From contig JAUWYK010000063.1 of assembly GCA_030615865.1 (NCBI GenBank), positions 1 through 11,691 of the forward strand: DNA of 11,691 nucleotides. Reading direction: 5' to 3'. The notes beneath the pieces are model-generated. The model saw nothing but the letters and a program-made list of their open reading frames with translations. It searched no databases and was not told where the DNA came from. Position 1 is the stretch's first letter. Every line of letters begins with the position of its first letter. This stretch comes from Dehalococcoidia bacterium (GTDB lineage: Bacteria > Chloroflexota > Dehalococcoidia > Dehalococcoidales > JAUWYK01). This document shows positions 6,412 through 11,691 of the stretch, piece after piece. Both the position numbers and the translations under genes were made by a program.

Positions 6412-7929
6412 CTAGTAAACAACCTCCTCAGTGGCTAGCCGCTCACGAATGTAAGATATAGCCTCCTCCCTGCTAGTCAGCTCCCCGGCAGCTTGTGCTT
6501 CACGCACTACCTCCAAAATCTCCCCAATTCTAGGTCCTGGGCTCATACCAAAGATATTGATTAAATCATGCCCATCAACCAGCTTAAGTGGAATAACCAA
6601 GCTTTCCCGCTCAAAATGCTGAGCCAATACATACTCCACCATTTTACCATGCTTCTGCCACTCAGCTAGATTTAGATGCCGGCCCCTAGTGGCTAGATGG
6701 TCAGCCAAGCTCAAGAATAATACATCAATACCCGCCCCGCCGGTATCACGAAAGTAACGGTAAATAGCCCGATGGGAGGGAAGTTCATCTTGAGCCATCT
6801 GCCCCGGCCTGAGGTGATGCCTGACCATAGTTTCCACCAGCTTTATTTCTTTACCGCTAAACCTCAGCCTTTCCAGGATGTTAGCTGTTATCGCTGCCCC
6901 AACCTTAGCATGCCCCAAAAAACGCACCCGACCACTATCATCAATAGCTTTAGTTTGAGGTTTGGCAACATCATGAAGTAGTGCCGCCAGCCTGAGTAGT
7001 AACCCTCTGGTGCTACCACTACTAACCTCCAAGTCAAAGTGCTCAGCCAGCACTACTGACCAGGGGACAACAGCCAAGACCTCCTCGCTGCCATACTCCC
7101 AAGCCCCCTGCCTGAGTACAAAATCAACGGCAGCTACTGTCTCTATTGAGTGGTCAAAAACATTCCAGAAGTGCTCCTTCGGCTGCTCCACTCCCTTTGT
7201 CTGGGCTAGCTCCGGGACTACAGCCGTTAGTAAATCCAGCTCATCAAGATAGAGCAAAAATTGCCCGGCGTGAGAAACAGCCAATAGACGAAGTAGCTCC
7301 TCTCTTACTCGCTCACCAGCTACACTGGCTATAAGATGATGGTAGCCCCGAATTAGGGACTCGGTCCCATTATCAATACTAAAATTAAGCTCAGCTGCCA
7401 AGCGCACCGCCCGTAGCAAGCGTACTGCATCAGATTTAAAAGCCGCCTCTGAAACAGCCCGAATCACACCCTGGCGAAGGTCATTCCAACCACCAAAGGG
7501 GTCTATGAGCTGAACGCTGGTATAATCTGTCCCTGACTCTCCAAGGTCAACTGCTATAGCATCCACTGTGAAATCACGCCGCGCCAAGTCTTGCTCGATG
7601 CTGCCGCTAAATGTGGAGAAATCAAGCTCCCATCGACCGCTAGCTTCATTATCAATCAGAACTACCCTACCCACCCTATTCACCTCATCCAACAGGACAT
7701 ACCTACCGCCAAGAGCATTAGCTAGCTTGGGAGCAATCTCCAGCGCATCCGCCGCTACCGCAATATCAATATCAGCCGTATCTCTCCCCAGCAGCACATC
7801 GCGCACAAACCCACCAACAAGATACGACTGTATACTCTGCTCGGTGAGAAAATTGCTTACCTTGGTCAATAATAATGAGGCTCTAGGCTCAATAAATAGC
7901 TTCAAACCTTCCTTATCCACCGCTATCAC
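6412..7929 (-). CDS. cca: CCA-adding-type tRNA nucleotidyltransferase with HD domain
   Basis: This is a class II nucleotidyltransferase that adds CCA (or part of it) to tRNA 3' ends. It has 505 residues. The head holds YLVGGFVRDVLLGR (36-49) and the metal-binding D-I-D (Asp53, Asp55). Next come RRDFTVDA (117-124), which selects nucleotides in this family, and LIDPFGGWNDLRQGVIR. The neck follows with SDAVRLLRAVRLAAEL. An HD phosphohydrolase-type domain then appears (LLHDVAK, His319/Asp320; GHA at 339-341; HH at 371-372). The C-terminus has GMSPGPRIGEIL. Sequence alone cannot separate full CCA-adding from CC- or A-adding or poly(A) polymerase. The annotated start is GTG 7929. A second GTG at 7920 sits 5 nt after AGGTGA and would give a protein three residues shorter; it may be the true start. 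Confidence 0.9.
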   Translation of the reverse strand: MIAVDKEGLKLFIEPRASLLLTKVSNFLTEQSIQSYLVGGFVRDVLLGRDTADIDIAVAADALEIAPKLANALGGRYVLLDEVNRVGRVVLIDNEASGRWELDFSTFSGSIEQDLARRDFTVDAIAVDLGESGTDYTSVQLIDPFGGWNDLRQGVIRAVSEAAFKSDAVRLLRAVRLAAELNFSIDNGTESLIRGYHHLIASVAGERVREELLRLLAVSHAGQFLLYLDELDLLTAVVPELAQTKGVEQPKEHFWNVFDHSIETVAAVDFVLRQGAWEYGSEEVLAVVPWSVVLAEHFDLEVSSGSTRGLLLRLAALLHDVAKPQTKAIDDSGRVRFLGHAKVGAAITANILERLRFSGKEIKLVETMVRHHLRPGQMAQDELPSHRAIYRYFRDTGGAGIDVLFLSLADHLATRGRHLNLAEWQKHGKMVEYVLAQHFERESLVIPLKLVDGHDLINIFGMSPGPRIGEILEVVREAQAAGELTSREEAISYIRERLATEEVVY

Positions 7930-7933
7930 CTAA

Positions 7934-7959
7934 AAGTAAACTATACTCTGTGTTTACTT
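7934..7959. promoter_or_regulatory. 26-bp dyad overlapping the cca promoter (putative operator)
   Basis: AAGTAAAC-N10-GTTTACTT has perfect 8-bp arms. The left arm covers part of the -10 box and the right arm lies in the promoter spacer, a typical repressor position. The two half-sites are one helical turn or more apart, as for dimeric HTH regulators. No regulator can be assigned. Confidence 0.45.
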
Positions 7960-7968
7960 ATTTATCAA
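7940..7968 (-). promoter_or_regulatory. Strong sigma-70-type promoter for cca (and probably secDF)
   Basis: On the minus strand TTGATA (7963-7968) and TATAGT (7940-7945) are separated by 17 bp. The expected start near 7933 lies 4 nt before GTG 7929 and 13 nt before GTG 7920, so AGGTGA would sit at the very 5' end of the mRNA. Confidence 0.65.
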
Positions 7969-7975
7969 GGGGTTG

Positions 7976-8011
7976 AATAAAAAACCGCTGAAAAACAGTG
8001 TTTTTCAGCGG
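7976..8011 (-). terminator. Intrinsic terminator of the XRE regulator transcript
   Basis: A perfect 12-bp stem (CCGCTGAAAAAC, 3-nt loop, complement) spans 7985-8011. On the minus strand it is followed by TTTTTTATT. No T-run exists on the other side, so it acts leftward, stopping transcription just before the cca promoter. Confidence 0.85.
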
Positions 8012-8035
8012 AGGTTAAAACCAGGCTCTAATTAA

Positions 8036-8116
8036 CTACCACTTAAGCTCTGGATAAGACCTTTTCACCCTTGCCTTGAGGTATGCACCACGCAAATGCC
8101 CTGCTAGCGCTTCCCC
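8036..8116 (-). other. Out-of-frame continuation of the XRE gene (possible frameshifted tail)
   Basis: Beyond the XRE stop (8104-8106) the -1 frame stays open to TAG 8036-8038 and reads like protein, ending AYLKARVKRSYPELKW. It has no ATG or upstream GTG of its own; only a TTG could start a 19-residue peptide. One extra G in the GGGG run at 8113-8116 would join the two frames into a regulator of about 152 residues. This could be a real frameshift, a sequencing error in a homopolymer, or chance. It lies before the terminator, inside the transcript. Confidence 0.35.
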
Positions 8117-8496
8117 ACCATGCTCCCGGCAATACTCTTTAACATGGTGAGGATTCCGATGACGGCGTGCTGCACTGCCACAGGCTCTTGTGCCAACATC
8201 CTGGCCACATAGGGGTCTAATTGCTCACCACCATATTTTACAGGATTCTCAGCTACGCCAGGTGACTGGGGGGACAGGTAGCCAGCTAAAGCAAATAGCT
8301 CATTCTCCTCAAAGCCTAAAGGCTTGGCAATTTTTCGCAGAATACGGGCTGAGGGGAAACGCTCCCCCCTCTCTATGCGACCCACGTGGGAGGAAGATAC
8401 ACCAGACATAGCGGTAAGCTCCCGCAGTGTCAGTGGCACCATAACCCTTCGCTGTTTGATTATTCTGCCTAGATTTTTGTTGTCATTATTAAGCAT
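8104..8496 (-). CDS. XRE-family helix-turn-helix transcriptional regulator
   Basis: This 130-residue protein begins with a Cro/CI-type HTH at about residues 9-65: IIKQRRVMVPLTLRELTAMSG, then a recognition helix around SSSHVGRIERGERFPS (34-49), then helices ending in FEENELFALAGYL. The C-terminal half (YVARMLAQEPVAVQHAVIGILTML) is helical and may dimerise or sense a partner. It carries no peptidase or S24 self-cleavage motif. The predicted promoter puts its transcription start on the ATG itself, so its mRNA looks leaderless. A GCCA-NN-TGGC dyad in that promoter suggests it represses itself. It is divergent from a second small HTH gene. The C-terminus may be shortened by a frameshift near 8113-8116. 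Confidence 0.88.
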   Translation of the reverse strand: MLNNDNKNLGRIIKQRRVMVPLTLRELTAMSGVSSSHVGRIERGERFPSARILRKIAKPLGFEENELFALAGYLSPQSPGVAENPVKYGGEQLDPYVARMLAQEPVAVQHAVIGILTMLKSIAGSMVGKR

Positions 8497-8502
8497 ACTT
8501 TA

Positions 8503-8531
8503 ATTATAATTCGCCAAATGGCAAATGTCAA
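8503..8531 (-). promoter_or_regulatory. Consensus sigma-70-type promoter of the XRE gene
   Basis: On the minus strand TTGACA (8526-8531), 17 bp, then TATAAT (8503-8508): both hexamers and the spacing match consensus exactly. The expected start is at about 8496, the A of the ATG, so the transcript should be leaderless. A promoter this strong would normally need repression. Confidence 0.8.
8513..8522. promoter_or_regulatory. Putative operator O1 (GCCA-AA-TGGC) in the XRE promoter
   Basis: The dyad GCCAAATGGC lies in the spacer of the leftward promoter, where a bound repressor would block RNA polymerase. The same GCCA-NN-TGGC pattern recurs at 8609-8618, and CGCCA/TGGCG half-sites recur between them. 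Confidence 0.5.
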
Positions 8532-8564
8532 GAGTAAACGGGGAAAAAAGAAATATAATTTTAT

Positions 8565-8589
8565 CGCCAGAGGGGCTTGACAAATGGCG
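8565..8589. promoter_or_regulatory. Putative operator half-sites around the rightward -35 box
   Basis: CGCCA (8565-8569) and TGGCG (8585-8589) form an inverted pair with 15 bp between, bracketing the TTGACA at 8577-8582. CAAATGGC (8581-8588) exactly repeats part of O1 (8515-8522). Confidence 0.4.
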
Positions 8590-8605
8590 TGTTTATTGCT
8601 AGGAT
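8577..8605 (+). promoter_or_regulatory. Sigma-70-type promoter of the rightward HTH gene
   Basis: TTGACA (8577-8582), 17 bp, then TAGGAT (8600-8605), preceded by TGC as an extended -10. The expected start is near 8612, giving a leader of about 25 nt. Confidence 0.65.
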
Positions 8606-8608
8606 ATA

Positions 8609-8618
8609 GCCATCTGGC
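8609..8618. promoter_or_regulatory. Putative operator O2 (GCCA-TC-TGGC) at the rightward start site
   Basis: The dyad GCCATCTGGC covers the expected +1 of the rightward promoter, a classic repression position. Its arms are identical to those of O1. Confidence 0.5.
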
Positions 8619-8636
8619 ATCTACACTGAAAAAGTC

Positions 8637-8936
8637 ATGATTGTAAAGACAAAGATTTTCGAATTATTCCACAACCACTACAAAAACTTGTCTGAGCTAG
8701 CCCAAGCTATGGGAATATCAGTAAGCCAAATCTACCGGGTGCGGCAAGGCAAGCGCAGCATCAATCAGAAATTCATCATTGGGGCGATAAAAGCATTTCC
8801 TAGATACAAATTTGATGACCTCTTTTATTTCGCCCCTAAATTGCCAGTTGACAACAAAACTAAAACAACTGTCACCAGGGAACAAGTAACAAAGACTCGG
8901 TCAACTAGCCTAGTCAGCAAAAAGACACGCACTTAA
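8637..8936 (+). CDS. Small helix-turn-helix DNA-binding protein
   Basis: This 99-residue protein has an HTH at about residues 16-40: KNLSELAQAMGISVSQIYRVRQGKRSIN, with the recognition helix around 28-38. A helical stretch to about 66 (FIIGAIKAFPRYKFDDLFYF) follows, then a basic, Thr/Lys-rich, probably disordered tail of some 28 residues. It resembles short HTH proteins I associate with Dehalococcoidia, often of unknown target; this is memory, not a search. ATG 8637 has no clear Shine-Dalgarno. It diverges from the XRE gene and shares its operator region, so the two may control each other like CI and Cro. Its TAA overlaps the def stop at TTAA (8933-8936). Confidence 0.8.
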   Translation: MIVKTKIFELFHNHYKNLSELAQAMGISVSQIYRVRQGKRSINQKFIIGAIKAFPRYKFDDLFYFAPKLPVDNKTKTTVTREQVTKTRSTSLVSKKTRT

Positions 8937-9418
8937 AGCTGGGCTTCCTCTGGTTCAATTTTGCGTAGCTTATCCATACTGTCTAAATAATCAATATAAA
9001 GCACCCCGTTTAGGTGGTCTATCTCATGCTCCAGGACTTCGGCTAGAAGTTCAGTTGCCTTAATTCGTATCTCCTTGCCGGTTAGGTCTCGTCCCTTAAC
9101 TCTAACTGACATAGCACGCTTAATCTGCCCAATATAGCCAGGAATACTGAGACAGCCCTCATCTACCAGGCGTTCACCCGTCCGTCGCACTACCTTGGGA
9201 TTGATTAAGGCTATATCTTCCTCGCCAGGTATGCCGATAACAATCACTCGCACCGGAACGCCTACCTGTGGGGCAGCCAACCCTACCCCACCAGCAGCAT
9301 GCATCGTCTCAATCATATCGCCTATCAGCTTCTTGACTGAGCCATCAATATTCCTGACCCGTTTTGACTTCTGCCTTAGTATAGGGTCAGGAAGAGCACG
9401 AATAGGAATAAATGTCAT
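8933..9418 (-). CDS. def: Peptide deformylase
   Basis: This enzyme removes the formyl group from the initiator Met of new proteins, at the ribosome. The 161-residue protein has all three family motifs: GVGLAAPQ (44-51), EGCLS (87-91, metal ligand Cys89) and HEIDH (131-135, ligands His131 and His135, catalytic Glu132). The C-terminal acidic helix is short. ATG 9418 is preceded by GAAGG about 4-5 nt upstream. It lies 33 bp after priA and is surely cotranscribed with it. In many bacteria def is followed by fmt, but here it ends against a convergent HTH gene, so fmt must be elsewhere. Confidence 0.96.
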   Translation of the reverse strand: MTFIPIRALPDPILRQKSKRVRNIDGSVKKLIGDMIETMHAAGGVGLAAPQVGVPVRVIVIGIPGEEDIALINPKVVRRTGERLVDEGCLSIPGYIGQIKRAMSVRVKGRDLTGKEIRIKATELLAEVLEHEIDHLNGVLYIDYLDSMDKLRKIEPEEAQL

Positions 9419-9451
9419 CTAGCCTTCACCAAACCTTTCGGTTATAGCTTA

Positions 9452-11691
9452 CTAAACTAAGCCTACCGGGTCAATATCTACCGTCCACCCCTGGGGGACA
9501 GGTATCTGAGAGAGCAAAGCAGATGGTTCAGAGCCACGAAGTATAAGCTGCCAGCGAAATCTGCCCCGTAGCTTATGAATAAATGCCGGGGCAGGTCCAA
9601 CTAGACTGAGGTCAGCTATCCCCCCTGCCTCTATTTCCTCAATAAGCAGGCGTTTCATTCTTTCTGCCTCCCGCTGGCAAAGAACATCATTAGCATGGCT
9701 ATAAGTAAGGCAAGCCAGCCGGGTGAAGGGAGGATTACGAAGCTGGCGCCGATAGGCAATTTCCCTGTCATAGAAAGAGGCATAGTCGTGTTTAGCCGCT
9801 GTCTGAATAGCGTAGTGCTCCGGAGAATAGGTCTGAATGATAACCTGCCCGCCCAAAGTGCCACGCCCTGCCCTCCCCGCCACCTGACTCAGGAGCTGAA
9901 ATGTCCTCTCCCCAGCCCGGAAGTCAGGCAGGTTTAAACCAGTATCAGCACTAACTACCCCCACCAGGGTAACAAGAGGCAGGTCTAATCCCTTGGCAAC
10001 CATTTGGGTGCCAATAAGAACATCAGCATCATGGGCACGGAATTTGGCTAATATCTCCTCGTGTGAATACCTTCCTCTGGTAACATCCCTATCCCACCGC
10101 AGCAGCCTGGCTTGAGGGAAAGTATAACCGGCTTCTTGCTCTAACTTCTCGGTACCAACGCCTAAAAACTTTATCCGCCGGCTCAAGCACCGGGGGCAAA
10201 TCTGAGGGATTGACATTCTATAGTTACACTGATGGCAGACCAAGACATCCTCAGCAAAATGCTGAGTAAGCGTAACCTCGCAACGCTTGCAACGGAGGAC
10301 AAAGCCACAATTACGACATTGAATAAAGGTAGCGCCTCCTCTCCGGTTAAGAAACAGAATCACCTGCTCTCCGCCAGCTACCGCTTTAGCCATAGCCTGG
10401 GTGAGAGAGCGGCTAAAAAGGCTTCTGTTACCTGCCTTTAGCTCCTCTCTTAGATCCACTACCTCAACCTGGGGGAGGGGTGAGCCCTCACCGGGGGTAA
10501 CCCGCTCAGGAAGCTCAAGTAGCTGGTAGTTCCCCATTTGAGCGCGGTAAAAAGTCTCGACATCAGGAGTAGCACTGCCCAGAATAACTACCGCCCCGGT
10601 AAACTCAGCCAATTTTATGGCTACATCACGAGCGTGGTAGCGGGGAGAAGTATCCTGTTTATAGGTCCATTCATGCTCCTCATCAATAACTATAAGACCC
10701 AGGTCAGGTTGAGGAGCAAAAATAGCACTCCTGGAACCAATAACTACATCAAATTCCCCGTTTCTTATTCGCTGCCACTCATCGAATTGCTCCCCTAAGG
10801 AGAGCTTACTATGGAGGACAGCTACCTTATGGGGGAAGCGTGAGGCGAACCGCTCTATAGTCTGGGGAGTGAGGGCAATCTCTGGAACCAAAACAATACC
10901 TCGCTTACCCAGCTTTACCACCTCAGCCAGAGCCTGCAAGTAAATTTCTGTCTTGCCGCTTCCAGTAACCCCGTGAAGCAGAAAAATAGCTGGGGAAGCC
11001 TGCCCCTTCACTACCTGAAGGAGGCTGGACTGAATACACTGGAAGGCTGACTTTTGGGCCTCGGTAAGGGTCAGCGGCTCTGAGGGAGTAATCCCCTGAT
11101 AGGAGATCGGTTCGCGTTTTACTTCAATCTGTTGAAGTTCGACTAAACCCCTGTTAACTAAGGCATCAACTACCGCTTTCTCACAGTTTACTCTCTGCCT
11201 AGTTTCTGTCCACGATACTGGTTCGGACTGCTGAGTTAAAAAGCCAAGAAGAGCAGCCTGCTTGATAGCCCCCTTTTTAAGCAGCCTGGCCGCCTCTTGC
11301 CGAGCCTCACTAGCCTTCACTGCCAGGCACAGGTAAGCCATCTTCTTTGGTTTTACCCTGACCCTCCCCAACTCATAGCTTCTGACTACCAAACCCTGAC
11401 CAATCAGTTGAGATACGACCAGCCTGGCCTGTCTAGCCCCCAATGCCTTCTCCAGCTCCCTCAAACCGACCTTGTCTCGTTGCCTAGCTAATTCAAGAAC
11501 ATACCTCTGCCCTTGAGGAAGAGAAGATATATCGTATTGGCGAGGGGTTGGGGGGCTAGAGATAAAGGTAACTATCTTTCTCTCAAATCCTGGCGGCAGC
11601 ATCAAAGCCACCGCATCAAAGAGGGGCGAAAGATAGTGCTCGCTGAGCCAGCGAGCCAACAATACCTGGAGTGGAGAGAGTAGGGGGCGAG
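9452..11691 (-). CDS. priA: Primosomal protein N' (PriA helicase), 5' end outside window
   Basis: PriA is a 3'-5' superfamily 2 helicase that restarts stalled replication forks by loading the primosome. The frame is open to the right edge, so the N-terminal 3'-DNA-binding domain is only partly visible. A TTG at 11662 is not the start: upstream codons read PLLSPLQV and continue family homology. In numbering from that TTG, motifs are GVTGSGKTE (Walker A, about 231-239), VPEIALTPQ, IDEEHE (Walker B, 326-331) and LGSATPD (361-367). A zinc-binding region follows with Cys 449, 452, 458, 461, 476, 479, 489 and 492 all present. Then come GTQMVAKGLD (551-560) and QVAGRAGRG (593-601). The protein ends in the usual C-terminal domain. 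All catalytic and zinc residues in view are intact. Confidence 0.96.
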   Translation of the reverse strand, partial: RPLLSPLQVLLARWLSEHYLSPLFDAVALMLPPGFERKIVTFISSPPTPRQYDISSLPQGQRYVLELARQRDKVGLRELEKALGARQARLVVSQLIGQGLVVRSYELGRVRVKPKKMAYLCLAVKASEARQEAARLLKKGAIKQAALLGFLTQQSEPVSWTETRQRVNCEKAVVDALVNRGLVELQQIEVKREPISYQGITPSEPLTLTEAQKSAFQCIQSSLLQVVKGQASPAIFLLHGVTGSGKTEIYLQALAEVVKLGKRGIVLVPEIALTPQTIERFASRFPHKVAVLHSKLSLGEQFDEWQRIRNGEFDVVIGSRSAIFAPQPDLGLIVIDEEHEWTYKQDTSPRYHARDVAIKLAEFTGAVVILGSATPDVETFYRAQMGNYQLLELPERVTPGEGSPLPQVEVVDLREELKAGNRSLFSRSLTQAMAKAVAGGEQVILFLNRRGGATFIQCRNCGFVLRCKRCEVTLTQHFAEDVLVCHQCNYRMSIPQICPRCLSRRIKFLGVGTEKLEQEAGYTFPQARLLRWDRDVTRGRYSHEEILAKFRAHDADVLIGTQMVAKGLDLPLVTLVGVVSADTGLNLPDFRAGERTFQLLSQVAGRAGRGTLGGQVIIQTYSPEHYAIQTAAKHDYASFYDREIAYRRQLRNPPFTRLACLTYSHANDVLCQREAERMKRLLIEEIEAGGIADLSLVGPAPAFIHKLRGRFRWQLILRGSEPSALLSQIPVPQGWTVDIDPVGLV

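Noticed and set aside
8496..8936. Part of an integrated prophage
   Set aside because: Only the two HTH genes fit; there is no integrase, structural or replication gene and no attachment-site repeat, and the flanks are def, priA and cca.
9432..9443. AACCGAAAGGTT palindrome between priA and def (minus strand)
   Set aside because: Only a 4-bp stem with no T-run; too small to call a terminator or operator.
11660..11662. TTG as the start of priA
   Set aside because: The frame stays open and homologous upstream (PLLSPLQV before LARWLSEHY), so the gene continues beyond the window.

Overview
The window looks like ordinary core chromosome from a mesophilic bacterium with mid-range GC. The gene set and protein style recall Chloroflexota of the class Dehalococcoidia: a NurA-domain nuclease, an acetoin-utilisation-type deacetylase, split SecD/SecF, an HD-domain CCA-adding-type enzyme, and short helix-turn-helix proteins. 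That placement is recalled from family knowledge and was not tested by a search. There are no transposases, integrases, tRNAs, rRNAs or CRISPR arrays. Genes are packed tightly, with overlapping stops and translational coupling.

Layout from left to right. A lipoprotein gene (minus) runs off the left edge. A GC-rich hairpin repeat follows. Next is a minus-strand pair: a NurA-family nuclease gene and, directly behind it, an unannotated-looking 54-residue cysteine-rich protein whose ribosome binding site sits on the nuclease stop codon. A histone-deacetylase-superfamily gene diverges from the nuclease gene (plus). It converges on a minus-strand block that reads, in order of transcription, CCA-adding-type nucleotidyltransferase, secD, secF and a cation diffusion facilitator. 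That block starts from a strong sigma-70-type promoter overlapped by a 26-bp dyad.

Upstream of the block is the most interesting part of the window: a divergent pair of small helix-turn-helix genes. An XRE-family regulator reads leftward and a 99-residue HTH protein reads rightward. The 140 bp between them hold a consensus leftward promoter and a good rightward promoter, with GCCA-NN-TGGC dyads lying inside both. This is the architecture of a cI/Cro-type switch, but without any phage genes nearby. The leftward gene may carry a frameshift near its end and is followed by a clear intrinsic terminator. Peptide deformylase (def) and the helicase priA (5' end off the right edge) complete the window on the minus strand.

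Functionally the window mixes housekeeping roles: protein export (SecDF), tRNA 3'-end maturation, N-terminal deformylation, replication restart and DNA end processing. One compact regulatory module sits among them. The predicted promoters of nurA, the XRE gene and the nucleotidyltransferase gene all place transcription starts within about 0-13 nt of the start codon, suggesting leaderless or near-leaderless mRNAs.
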